Shown piece after piece: positions 1-11,586 of a stretch of 64,000 nucleotides of DNA. The DNA comes from Brachypodium distachyon (lineage: Eukaryota; Streptophyta; Magnoliopsida; Poales; Poaceae): positions 4,302,001 to 4,366,000 of the forward strand of contig NC_016135.3 of assembly GCF_000005505.3 (NCBI RefSeq). Direction: 5' to 3'. The notes beneath the pieces were generated by a model, which saw nothing but the letters and a program-made list of their open reading frames with translations, was not told the DNA's origin and did no database searches. The position numbers and the translations under genes were made by a program. Each line of letters starts with the position of its first letter. The first letter of the stretch is position 1.

Positions 1-658
1 CTCCTTTCACAAGATAATGAAGCCACAGGGGTTCTTTTGTGAATTTCGGGTTATCCGAGGGTCCCCGCGCGAATTATCGAGCCGCCAGGGGGCAGCCCGT
101 GATTTTCCACGTTCTGGGGGCATTTCCGAAAAAAGCCTTCACTCTGGGACGCCCATTGTGCCCGGGCGCACTCTTGGGCCGTGCCTGGCTTCATGGGCCT
201 CCCGGGCGTGCGGCTGCGCCCGACCAGGCCTAGGAGGCTTCTTGTTTTTTTTATTTGCGCTCGTTATTGGGCCGAGGCCCACTTCGCCTCCTGGCCCGCA
301 TACCGGTTCGCCGGTTTTAAGTGAAAGGATCGGACGGTTAGGGGAAGGCCGAAGCCCTAGATCCAACGGCTGGGGCTCATCTTCTTACTTTGTACGGGGC
401 CGAAAAGGAGATTGTCCTCCTTTCCTCTTCCGTCGACGACGCCGTCACCATGGGTGACGCCGGCGGCCACGAGCTTTGCAAGGGCAGCGAGGACCGGTCT
501 TGGGCGACCACCCGACCACCTCTGCCCCCTCCCCTGCGCTTCTTTTTGCCTTCCCCCCCTTGGTTTTTGTCTTGGTGCTTGGACAGTGGCTGCCCCACAG
601 CCGGCGATTTGTCGAGACGTGGGTGGCTCGGCCCGGACGTCGAGGAGGTCACTTGGCC

Positions 659-666
659 TATAAAAT
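659..666 (+). promoter_or_regulatory. TATA box for the antisense ORF of Gypsy A
   Basis: A canonical TATAAAAT occurs on the plus strand in GC-rich sequence, with nothing comparable nearby, roughly 0.95 kb upstream of the ATG at 1623. It points toward the antisense ORF and away from gag-pol, so the antisense unit may have its own promoter. Positions 1-658 hold GC-rich sequence with no protein I recognise. An intron-like pyrimidine tract ending in ttgtag lies just before the ATG, which would place a non-coding exon between here and there. Confidence 0.45.
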
Positions 667-1622
667 GGAGCCATGGGGTGCTGGGGGAGCCATGCGCACT
701 CTCGTTTCCTCCCCTTCCGGTGCCCAAGACAAGCTTGGCGGCATCCGAAGGACGGGACGAGACCGGTGGCGTTTAGGAGCTCCTCGGGAGCGCGTAGCCC
801 GTCCAAGGAGTTGGCTAGCCTGCCCAGGTGCTGAGGATCCTCAAAGCTTTGTGGGGGACGCGATTTCGTCGAGCTTTGGGTTTCGAGCGGTGCCGGCACT
901 GCCTGCAGTTTGAGCCGAGAAGGGGGGCGCCCGGGTGCTTCCGTGCCCCTGTCGAGTGAGCTACGTCAGAGCGTCTGTCCCTTGATCCATGGCGGCGCCT
1001 TGTGGGGCGCAGCATTGCGAACGGTGGCCGTGGGACGTTCGTGTCATTTCGTCAAATAGATTCGGTGCGCGGTCAGAGCGGCGCGAGGGCGCGGCTTAGG
1101 CGTGCACCGGGGTGCGCTCGGGGCGTAGGTGTGGGACAAGGCGCGTCTCGGCGTCGGAACCAGGGAGCCAAGGCCACGAGCGCGGCGAGAAGTAGGCGAC
1201 GTCGACGAGGCATGACGCAGCGCGGGCGCGCTCGGCTCGAGGAGCACGCGGGGCAGGGCGGACGACGCGGGGCGCGTCTGGGGCGCCGGTTGTGGCACAG
1301 CGCGCGCGCGGCGTGTCACGGGGTTAGGCGCATCTGGGACACCGGTCGGGGCATGGCCAGAGCGCGGCGTGGCATGTCTCGGGTCGCCGGCCATTTGGCC
1401 GAACACCCTACGGGCGCGCCTCTTCTTTTTTTGTTGTTGCTGGATCGGGCCGGGCCGGAGGTATGGCACTCGGGCCTGGGGCTGTCTCCGGAAGGGACTC
1501 CTCCCTCTCTCTTTTTTCAATGGCGGTTGCGTGTGACCTCGCGACGTAGATTTTCCCTAGTTGCTTCCTTAGGAATTTTCTTGCAACTTGTACTAATCTT
1601 TTTGCATCTCCTTGTAGGCGAG

Positions 1623-4278
1623 ATGGCGGGATCCAACGTGGAGCGTTGCGACGACGCCGGCGAGAGCGTCGAGAGGGAGGCCTCCCATGGGAGCGGGGCC
1701 GAGGCGAGGACGTCGGGCGGCAAGTCACGGAGGTCGAAGAAGGTCACACGCCCGGAGAGAGGACCCTGGCCTGAGCCGTATCCGGCCTTGCCGGGATGGG
1801 TTTCCGACATCCTTTCGGCGTCGACGACGACCGAGAAGGACTGGTCGGACCTTGTGGAGGCGGGCTACTTCCGCAAGGGTCTTGCCTCGCTTCCTGATGA
1901 GGGTGAGCTTCGACTGGAGCCGCAAAGGCGTCGAGGGCACATCGTCGTGTTCACCAGCTGGTTTCACGCCGGACTGTGCCTGCCTGTCCAGCCGTTCCTG
2001 CTGGAGTTCCTAGATACTTATGGTATCGAGTTGGCGCAGTTGCTTCCTTCGGCGACCCTGCGTCTGAACGCGTTCAGATGGCTTTGTAAGACCGCCTTAC
2101 GGGAGCGTCCGACCATGAGGTTGTTCTTGTTGCTTTTCACCGTCCATGTGGAGGAGCGTCCCACCCCTGACGAGATTACTTGCAGTGCTTTTGGGTCAGT
2201 CGCCGTGAGGCTCCGTCCCGGCTTCCACAACGAGTTCCCTCTGATGCTGGCGAAGAGCGCGGTGCGTCTGTTCGATGGGTGGGACTTGCAGTGGTTCTTC
2301 CTCAATGTTTCGGAGACGAGCTCGCGTCACTCTGGTAGGCTCCCTTGACACTCTAGGCCTGGGGGGCTTCGGGACATCGTTGGTCCCATGAGCACGTCCT
2401 TGGTCGAGGAGTGGGAGCTTGGCGGGATCAAGTTGGCTCGTTCGGAGCGTAGCTTCCGCGACCTTCTGGAGGAGATGGTGATGGCGGGCCAATTCATGAT
2501 GAGGGCGCGACCACAGGCGGAGCTGGGGGTCCCCTTGGCCTTTCGTGACCCACGTCGCGCGGCTAAGCGTGAGTTTCGTGATACTTGAGTCGTTGCTTCA
2601 AGTATTCTTGTTTGCTTGACACTAACCCTAGCTAGTGCTTGTGCTTGTTTTTCGACGGCCTTTTCTCAAGAGAAGGCGGCCGAGTGGGCTTCCCAGATGG
2701 TCGGACTGTACAACTCGGTGGAGCATCGGGCCTACGTCGATACCATCAGCGAGGGAGGATGTCACAACGTCGTGGCGGCGTGCTTCGACGACTCGGTATC
2801 GATGCGTCCGGATCCCAAGTACGGGAAGCTCATCAAGGCCGGTGAGCGGTACTCTCGTCTTGCGACTCCGTCGATGATCACCGTTTGTTCTCACCTTAGA
2901 GACACTTGTGGGAAGGTGAAGCCTCAGGTTGTACTTGGGTTGGGTGTGCCGGCGGCCCCAATGCCCAAGATCCCTCGTCCTCCGAGTTCACGCAAGAGGA
3001 GGGCTCCTTCTCCTGACCTTGCCGACGTGGCTGAGTCGAGGTCTCCCTGGAGAGAGTCCATGGACATGCACCTAGCCGGGAAGATCGACATTGAGAAGAT
3101 CCTGCCCCCGTCGCCTCACGAGAGTGCAGCTTTCGCCCATAGGACCGGGCTTCAGCTTGTGGTGGATACCTCCTCGGAAGCCAGCGGTGCGGGTGTTCCA
3201 GTGTTCTCTATGGCTCGAGGGCCTATCGAGGAGGAGCTTCCTGCCGCCAGTGAGTGTGCGCGTGTTGAGCGTTTTAATTCCCTTTCGAGAATGTTCTCAC
3301 GGGGTCTTCTTTGTCTCGTTTCAAGTACGGGGCCTGCGGCGCATGATGCTCCCGAGGCCGAGCCCCCGATTCCAGAGGAGGGAGAGGTGCTTCTGAGGAC
3401 CGAGGGAGGAGTGAGAGACCCGCTTGAGGCGTTGGAGCTTGTGAGTCCGCTTTCCTCGTCTCTCTTCTTGCTAGGTCCATTTTGTCGGTCAGCGCTCATG
3501 ATTTTTCTTCCTTTGCCAGGTGAGAGGCTTGGTCGAGGCCATGGGCACTCTTCCCGCTCTCAAGGCTCAGGTTGGGGTGCTTTCGGCGGCCTTGGACGCC
3601 GAGACCTCGAGGTCTACCCTTGCCCTAAGTGAGTTGGCTTCAGAGAGGGCGCGGTGGGAGGCCGCCAAGACTGAGCTTTCTCGGGTGTGGGCGGAGCTTG
3701 CGGTCGTGGAGGCAAAGGCTTACCTTGCCGAGGAGGGCTAGAAGGATGTGATCGCGAAGACCCGTCGTGTTGAGGAGGACTTGGTGGTGGCCAGCCTCAA
3801 CGTGGAGCACACTCGAGCGGAGGTCGCCTCCCTCAAGGCAGAGTCGGAGGACGCCGGGTTCGGACCGGTGTTTGCCCCTCGTGCTCGTGCCCCCTCGGAC
3901 GGCCGTCCGGAGGTGGTCTTGCTCCTGCTCGCCCAGGCTTCGGAGATTCGAGAGATGATACTCTGTTTGAAGGGCTCCCCTCAGCCAGATCTTCCCCCGT
4001 GTCGAGCAACGGATGAGGCAAGTAGGGTGCTCACTTCATAGGTGGAGCTCCTTGAGCTTGCCGTGAAGAGGTGCCTTCTGAGTACGGGTGCTCGACTTGT
4101 TTCGTCGGCAGTCGTGGCTGTCCTGGATGGCGGTGACGGGACGAGTGGACTTGAGGGTGAGATGACTCATGGGGCGAAGAAGTTTCTGGCGGACCAGGGA
4201 GCTCCTCTTCGCGCTTTGGCTCGATGCTTCGTGCGTTGCCTTGAACCCGCTCTTCAGGAGAGCGACGGTGGGGCTTAA
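1623..4278 (+). pseudogene. Antisense additional ORF of Gypsy A (Transposase_28-like plus coiled coil)
   Basis: I choose the ATG at 1623 because it follows a splice-acceptor-like ctccttgtag and the upstream part of the open frame is low-complexity. Residues after about position 40 (WPEPYPALPGW onward to about 2330) resemble the grass 'putative gypsy type transposon' domain. Coding continues in other frames at 2388-2570, 2654-3437 and 3522-4278, separated by gaps with intron-like borders (gtgag at 2571 to ctcaag at 2653; gtgag at 3439 to ttgccag at 3521). The last part is a Glu/Ala/Leu-rich coiled coil (3520-4270). A TAG at 3739 and another near 4039 interrupt it even allowing for introns. It lies downstream of pol and on the opposite strand, ending about 1.1 kb from the pol stop. 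Function is unknown; the domain name is from family knowledge, not a search. Confidence 0.6.
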
Positions 4279-5408
4279 ATCTTGTTGCCTTTTGAGGCGA
4301 CAAGGTACCCCAGCTGCTTACTTTGTTGCATATCCACTTATGACATAGCCTCATGACTTGCATGTTCTAGCCTTAGACATAGAGGTTGTAAGGCAACCTT
4401 TTTGATGTGTTTCACGCTTTGCTTTGTAGTCAACATTGTCGGAAATGTCAACTTAGCTGGGCATGTATTTTCTTATGTTTTCACCATGTAGTCAACATTA
4501 TCGGAAATGTTAACTTGGCTCAACATGTGTTCTTTGGAGTACTATATTTCCTTCTTGGCGAAGTACTATATTTCCTCAGTTTATACAGCTCGTGGTCGTT
4601 CGCTATGATCACACTTTTGTGTAATCAATTGTTGTCGCCGTTAGGATACGACTTGGCTTCGGTGCCTAAGGCCATGGTTACGAGCCATGGATCCTAGTAC
4701 CCTTGTGGGGGTCGCTATCGATACGCCGGTAGTGATCCGGACGTTTCGACCTGCCTTTTGAGGAAATTCATGCGGAATTTCCCCTCTTCGGACTTCAGGA
4801 AGCTATGCTTTCCCGCGATTATTATAGAGCCTTAACTCAGTTACTATCATGCAGGCCCGTGTGCAACGTCTCGCACGCGGGTAGCATGGTTCTCCGAGGT
4901 AAGTAAGCTCATGCATAACTCGTTTATTTGCGGTTCTCCCTAAATGCATTTTAAGGAGCTTCCGGCCCTCGAGGGACTTGGTTCTACTTGGAGGATGGCC
5001 TTGAGGCATGCTAGCATCCACCAAGGAATGGGCCTGGTGGCGACTTATGTCCGAAGACATTTTTAGGTGACATCCGGGCCAGTGTAGGCCTTTCGACGTC
5101 CCTTGGTGAGCGGCACTAGGGCAGCAACTCGGTTTTTGGCGATCGTCCCTTCGTGACATTGTCGCTCGACGGGGTTCCCTTTATGACGGTGGGTCGTATG
5201 AGTGTCTCGTGTCACTCTTATCAAGGACTCGTTTTCATTGATCCCTCGCTTGCTTGTCTTAAGGTATGGCCCGATGGTCGCTTACAAGCCTTATGTAGAC
5301 GTGGCCTCGTTGGCGCTTACGATCCCCCGAAGTTTCGTGAGGAAGTGGCCAGTTGGGCACTGATAGTCTTCTTTCGGGACCGGCGAGGGTCATCCTTGAG
5401 GTTCCTCC
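4279..5408. other. Spacer between convergent antisense ORF and pol of Gypsy A
   Basis: No coding sequence is seen. Two diverged copies of a roughly 61-bp unit start near 4427 and 4488 (gtagtcaacatt..cggaaatg), followed by a 21-bp duplication (agtactatatttcct) at 4538-4580. This is probably the shared 3' untranslated region of the two converging transcription units. Confidence 0.5.
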
Positions 5409-7271
5409 TTAAGCGTAGAAACGCCGGAGTTTGTCGCCGTTCCAAGCATGGACGAGGTTTTTGACTTCCATGTTCTCGAGGTGGTATGCACCATTGCCCA
5501 ATACCGCGGTGATGCGGTATGGTCCTTCCCATTTAGGGTCGAGCTTGCGCTGGAGTTTTGGGTCGACGTTCTTTTTCAGCACGAGGTCTCCTTGGGAGAA
5601 AGCTCGTTCCCGCACCCTTGTGTTATAGAAGCGTGCGACGCTCTGCTCGTAGATGGCGTGCCTCATGAGGGCTTTGTCACGAGCTTCTTCCACAAGGTCG
5701 ACGGCCGTCCTGTGATGCTCTTCATTTTCAATGAAGGCGAGTGGAGTAGCTTCTTGGAGTCTTTCGACCCGAGGTGAGCGGAACTCTACCTCGGCGGGAA
5801 GAACTGCTTCGGCGCCATACACCAAAGAGAATGGTATTCGGCCCATGGAACGGCTTACGGAGGTGCGTATGCCCCAAACCACGCTGGCGAGTTCGTCCCC
5901 CCATGCTCCTCTTGCCTTGCTGGCCGTGTGTCCTTCGGCGGAGTCCTTGGAGGATTAATCCATTGGCTTCGCATGCGCCGTTGCTCTTGGGGTAGGCCAC
6001 GGATGCGAAGTGCAGCTTGATCTCGAGGCATTCACAAAATTTGATGAATTCCGCACAGTCAAACTGTTTGCCGTTGTCCACGGTTAGCTCTCGTGGGACA
6101 CCATATCGACATAAAATGTTTTCCAGAAAAAATTCTGGATGGCCTGTGACGTGATCTTGCCGAGTGGCACAGCTTCTATCCATTTGGAGAAGTAATCAAT
6201 CGTCACCACGAGGTATTTGCAGCCCCCGATGCATGCGGGGAAAGGCCCGAAAAGGTCCATTCCCCAGTGTGCAAATGGCCAAGTTATTGGGATATTCTTC
6301 AGGGTCGTCACCGGCGCGTGGATTGACTTAGCCATTTTCTGGCAAGCTTCGCATCTTCGCAATATTGTGATTGCGTCTTGCACCATGGTGGGCCAATAGA
6401 ATCCTTGCCGTAAAGCCTTCGCCGCGGTGGCTCTTGGCGCAAGATGATGGCCGCACACTCCGGAGTGGATCTCCTGGAGGAGCTCAGCCCCCTTGTCGGG
6501 GGGTTATGCACTTGAGTAGCGCGGCCGCACCCTTCTTGTAAAGGATGCCGTCAAGGAGAACATACATTTTTGCTTTTGCAAGCAGAGTTTTGGCGCTTGG
6601 GCCTTCCGCCTCCTCATCCACCTCTCCTTTCAAGTCGCAGATAATGGGCGTCATCCAAGAGGGTGGATTGTCGATGACCATGCTGATCTTCGAAGTTTCG
6701 TCAGAGTCATCGGCTTCTTCTCCTATGGATGGGGCACGGATCACCTCGAAGAATGCGCTGGGTGGCAGCGGTTCCTTGGAACCGGCCGTTCGGGCCAATC
6801 TATCGGCGAGGTGATTTTCTCCTCGTGTGATGCGTCGCGCCTCCATGCCTAGGAAATACCGTCCCATCTTGCGAACTTCCTCAATATACTTCTTCATCCT
6901 TTCATCAAGGCATTGATATGACTTGTACATTTGGTTTATCACCAGCTGGGAGTCACCTTGGATGAGAAGGCGTCGAACACCCATGGCCTTAGCCAACCGG
7001 AGTCCGAGAAGGAGTGCTTCGTACTCTGCCATGTTGTTGGTTGTGTTGAGGTTGAGGTGGGCGGCGTACTCCAAGGTTTTCCCTTCGGGGCTGATGACTA
7101 TGACTCCAGCCGTAGCACCGTTGAGGCGCTTGGAGCCATCAAACCTCATTATCCAATGTGGTTCGGGGGGGGGGGGGGGCGGGGCGGCCTTGGGCGACGT
7201 CTCTTCGGGCAGGACTAGCGGCGCATGCCACTCGGCCACGAAGTCGGCGAGGACCTAGGATTTTATATCCG
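5409..7271 (-). pseudogene. Gypsy A pol, 3' half: RNase H and integrase
   Basis: Read leftward from 7271, the fragment opens with the linker LADFVAEW, whose preceding Gln codon is now TAG. A proline run follows, encoded by a 15-G stretch at 7165-7179. Next comes an RNase H domain (FDGS, then NNMAEYEALLLGL, GDSQLV and ENHLADRLAR), which has the D-E-D-D catalytic pattern. The integrase zinc-binding region and core follow (CEACQ; WGMDLFGPFP with Asp; TVDNG with Asp). The codon expected to give the catalytic Glu sits in ANGLILQG, where Glu is replaced. The C-terminal part (KWEGPYRI) ends at 5409. Frame changes occur near 6470, 6150 and 5870, so it is non-functional. The 5' half of this pol lies at 17536-19234. 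Confidence 0.85.
7267..7271. repeat. Target-site duplication (atccg) of Gypsy B, left copy
   Basis: The 5 bp before the TG of element B match the 5 bp after its terminal CA at 17531-17535. Removing B plus one copy restores the Thr-Asp-Ile-Lys-Ser reading frame of Gypsy A pol across the junction. Confidence 0.9.
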
Positions 7272-7984
7272 TGTCGTCGCACGGTGCTCCGACACCGGGG
7301 GCGTGCGATCACGGCCCCCTTTTAGGTTCGGTAGGGGCGTCGGGGTTCGCCTCGGTGATCACCGACATGGCCGATGAGGCCCTGCGGGGCCAGCGAAGTG
7401 AAGTTCTGAAAGGGCGTGCTAATCAAAGAACGGATACACGCACGTTTTTTACCCAGATTTGGGCCACCCGGAGGTGTAAAACCCTACGTCCTGCTTGTCT
7501 GAGCTGGTATTGGATTAAAATCAAGCGTTTACAAGTTGCCGAGTAAGTTCCCGGGTACCCTCTTCCTTTGGCTACGTACTCCTTACTATTCTTTTGCTAG
7601 TGTTCGGTTCGAAGGAAGTTCGGCTGAGTTCGACCGGCTCACAGTTAGCTACCAGCACTAGCAAAAGAATAGTAAGGAGTACCTAGCCAAAGGAAGAGGG
7701 TACCCGGGAACTTACTCGGCAACTTGTAAACGCTTGATTTTAATCCAATACCAGCTCAGACAAGGAGGACGTAGGGTTTTACACCTCCGGGTGGCCTGAA
7801 CCTGGTTAAAAAACGTGCATGTATCTGTTCTTTTATTAGCACGCACTTTCAGTACTTCACTTCGCCGCCCCGCAGGCCTCATCGGCCGTACCAGCGATCA
7901 CCGGGGTGAACCTTGACGCCCCTACCGAACCTAAAAGGGGGCCGTGATCGCACGCCCCCGGTGTCGGAGCACCGTGCGATGACA
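7272..7984. repeat. 330-bp inverted repeat (hairpin) of LTR R-U5
   Basis: Positions 7272-7602 and 7656-7984 are reverse complements with only scattered mismatches, around a 53-bp loop (7603-7655). The left arm starts TGTCGTCGCACGG and the right arm ends CCGTGCGATGACA. Each arm carries the sequence ggacgtagggttttacacc, which recurs in the solo LTR at 35457 downstream of a TATA box, so the arms correspond to the R-U5 half of an LTR. U3 is missing from both arms. Confidence 0.9.
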
Positions 7985-8093
7985 TCTATCACTGTTGCCA
8001 AAAGGGGAACAACACTCTGCCCCCATAGCCTTCGTCTCCATCCGCTTCCGCATCTCATCCCTGCGCTCCTGCTAGCTCTCGCCCTCGCTTTCC

Positions 8094-11000
8094 ATGGCGC
8101 CCCCCACCACTAGAAAGGGGAAGGAGGTCCAGGTCTCGAAGAAGGGCGCGACAAGCAAGAGCGAGGCGGCAATCAAGGCGGCCGCTGCCAAGGACCAGAA
8201 GAGGCGGGAGATGCGGGCCACAGTCGCCTTCTTTCGCCCTGGCTACAACAGCGAGGCGCTGGGGAAGCTCCGGCACGCCGTCGCCTCGAACTTCAACGAG
8301 CATGGGGAGACGCGGATCTTCCCGGCGGGCGTCGAGCACCAGGACAACGACTTCCGGGTGTTCGCGCGCTTCCTCCTCTGTGGCATGGTGCCGCCTTTCT
8401 CCCTATTCCTCCACGCACTGATGGAGTCCTACCAGTTGTGGGTGGCGCAGCTCCACCCCACGTCGCTATTCCTCCTCGCCACCTTCCAGTTCCTCTGCGA
8501 GGCGTTCGTGGGGGTGATGCCGTCGGTGGCGCTCTTCCGCCACTACTTCTACCCCCGCATGGACAACGCGAAGGCGATGTCGTCGGGGGTGGTATTCCGC
8601 GCCCGCGACCAGATGAAGTCTGAGTTCATCCTCCAGTCGAGGAAGAAGATCGAAAAGGAGTGGCGGAGCGATTGGTGCTGGGTCCGAGTGGAGGACCCCT
8701 AGGAGTTCATCCAGTCGCCGATGGAGCTGTCGCAACCCCAGAACGGCTGGTACGATAGGTACCACCGCGACGCCGACCTCTTCCCCATCGTGGAGAAGAT
8801 CAAGGCGCTGCGGCTAGCGGGGCTCACCGATGTGGTCGTGGCACGCACCTTCGTCCATCGGCGCATAGCCCCGCTGCAGCTATGCTCCCGGCCCGTGTGG
8901 ATGTACACGGGTCCCGGGGACAGGACACGCCTCCAGGAGGACGGCGTGGACTTTGAGACCCTCAGGACATGGGTGAAGGGGATCTCCGGCGAGACCTTCC
9001 AATCAACGGAGTTCCCGCCGGGGGTTTCCACTTTTCATGCCGGCGTCAAGGCGCTCAGCGACATCGTCGGCGCCTTCCCGCCACAGAATGAGTGGGGGTT
9101 GATGGACGACACCCCCACCCGGGTCCCGCACGCTCCCCTGCAAGCGCACCACGAGAAGCAGGTGCTCAAGGAGAGCGGGGCGGATCCAAGCCCAGCTGGC
9201 CCTCCCTCCAGTCGCTGGACGACGAGGCGGGCCAGACGGCTGCGTCCCCGGAGGTCGTCGCCGTGGACGACGACGACGAAAGCAGCGACAGCGCGCCCCT
9301 GATCGTGAGGAGATCGAGGGCGTTTGCAGGGGCCGCCGCCCTCTCCTCGACGGCAACGTCCGCCCCAACAGCGGCCACCAACCTCGCGGCGGCGGCCGCT
9401 TCAGGGGCGCCCGTCGGCACCTCCACGGCCCCCGCGGCAACAGGGGCCGCGGATGTCTCGGCGGCGGCCTCGGCCTCAGCGGCAGCCGCTAGCACCGTGG
9501 CGGCAGCCGTTCCTAGGGCGCCCGCCGGTACTCCGGCAGCGCCTGCGCCTGCAGGGGTCACCGGTGCCCTGGCAATGGCCTTCGCCCCGGTAGCGGGGGC
9601 CTCCACAAGTTCGGCTCCCGGCACCGTGGCGGCATCACCGTCGACCGCCGGGGCTCTCTAGGTCACGACGACCCTGCTGGCTCCCGCTGGGTCTTCCGGG
9701 GCTTCGTGCTCCGGCGTAACCCCCCGAAGTCCAACTCGCCGGCGGGTGCCAGCAAGAGGGCGTGGAGCGATTCCCCGCTCGGCACACCAAGCAAGAGGGC
9801 GCGCGCCGGTGCCCGCGGCGCCGCCGACCCCACGGCCGCAGGGGTCGGCAGCGACGCGGGCACGCCCCTTGATGACCCAGCCCCCACAGAGGCAGGGCCT
9901 CTCATGGACGTACCTCTTTTGCAGTGAGCAGCTGCTCGCCCGCGGCAAGCCTCTTGGACGCTCCTGCCGGCATAGGCGAGGCAGGGGAGGCTCCCCCGGC
10001 AAGCCCGACGGCCGCGCAAGGTAACCATCCTGGTCACCCTTGTCCGTCTTTGATAGCTCCATCACTCGCCGATCCTCATGCTTCTCATTGTTGCAGGCAC
10101 AAGTGCGCCCATACCTGGAACGGGCGCGACCGTGGTCGATCTTGACCCGGTCGCCGAGGTCGTGGGGTCGGAGGTGGAGCCGGAACCGGCTTTCACGTCT
10201 AGCCCCGCTGCAGCGGAGACAGTGGCAGCGGTGGACGCCGCCGCCGCTGTGACAGCGCCCGGCAACGCGCCCGCAGGTGCGGACGCGACTAGCGCGGGCT
10301 CACCCGCCACCCAGCAGGGGGCAGCCTTCGCCGGGAGCAGGGAGGCTTCCCCAACCCCGGGGTCCCTGGGCGCAGGCGCAAGGGAAGTTGCCGGGGAAGG
10401 ACAACAAGACCCCCGGGAGCAGGTTGTTGACCCCGCGCCCAGCCCCACATCGGCAGCGGGGGCTTCATTGTCCTCGGCTCTCCCGGTTACCGACGTCGGC
10501 ACCCTCGCCGGGGTTGCTTGGAACCCCCTTACTTGGGATCCGAGCATCTTCGAGCGGGGGCACCGGTTCCTGGACGCCGTCAGGGACCAGCAATTGGCCT
10601 TTGTCACCTCCTTCAATAAGCTGAGAGAGCACCACAGCGCCACCAAGAATCAACTCGGCAAGGTGCGGGAAGCCGTGGAGAAAGAGTGGCGAGAGCTGTC
10701 CCGGCTGCGCGAGGAGACGCGCCTCGCTGAAGAGGAGGCGCGGCTGGCCCGGCAAGCCCTAGAGGACGCCCGGGAGCCGGTGGTCCTGGAGGCCGAGCTC
10801 CATCGACAGCTGGAGGCCCAGCGCATGGAGCTTCAAGGGAAGCTCGACTCGATGTCGGCCCCCCTTGAGGCGACCAGGAAGGAACACGCCGAGGTGGTCG
10901 CGGCGGCCCAGGCCCGGTTGGACAAAAAAAGCGTCCTGATCGCCAACTACCACGGCGAAATCCAAGGCCTCCGCGTCATGCTGGAGGTGCAAGTCAAGGC

Positions 11001-11586
11001 CACCGAGGACGCAGTGGGAGCGGCGGCCCGGCACGAGACCGAGCGGGCCGCCGTCCGGGAGGAGCTTGCCAAGGCCGGCAACGAGATCGCGGCGAAGACC
11101 GCGGAGCTCACGGCGATGGAAGGCAACGTCCGCAAGGCTAAAAAGGCCGCGCATGACGCTCGACTCCATCACGGTACGTTGATCGGGCAGCGGCAGATCG
11201 AGACGGAGAAGCTGCTGAAGATCGCCCAGTCGCTGTGCGACCTGCTGCCCAAGTTCGAGCTGCAGGCGGCGGAAGTGGACGGGACAGATGTCACAACGCT
11301 TATCCCCTTCTTCTCCGATCTGATGGGAAAGCTCGGGGCGCTCAAAGTCTGGATCGCCCGGTACGGCGCCAACGAAGTCGCCAACTGCGCCCGGGAGGTT
11401 GCCGGGACAATCCTCCCGCGGATTCATCTCCGGGACCCAGAGTTTCCCTTCGAGTCCCTGCTGGACGCTTGGTCCGGCAGCGAGGACGAGCCCACGCACA
11501 CCCAAACAGTGCGCAAGTTTGTCGACGAGGTCGTCGAGCGGATGCAGATGAAGCCGTGCTCGTTGCTCCCAATGTATCTTCTTTAG
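8094..11586 (+). pseudogene. Antisense additional ORF of Gypsy B (Transposase_28-like, NLS, coiled coil)
   Basis: The ATG at 8094 opens MAPPTTRKGKEV, a basic N-terminus. Up to about 9110 the protein resembles the grass 'putative gypsy type transposon' domain, broken by a TAG at 8700. A frameshift near 9170 leads to an acidic stretch (VVAVDDDDESSDS), an Ala/Pro-rich linker, and at 9706-9927 a segment with a likely nuclear signal (GTPSKRARAG). A clean intron, gtaacc at 10022 to ttgttgcag at 10096, precedes the final 500-codon frame: an acidic low-complexity part, then a long coiled coil (about 10620-11170), ending at 11586. Same plan as the antisense ORF of Gypsy A but very different sequence. 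No catalytic motif is visible. Confidence 0.6.

Noticed and set aside
17..899. Overlapping open frames on both strands at the left edge
   Set aside because: GC-rich sequence leaves many frames open; none has recognisable motifs, and the region lies upstream of the antisense ORF where untranslated sequence is expected.
9166..9624. Minus-strand frame rich in Ala/Gly opposite the antisense ORF of Gypsy B
   Set aside because: It mirrors an Ala/Pro-rich coding stretch on the plus strand and has low complexity only.
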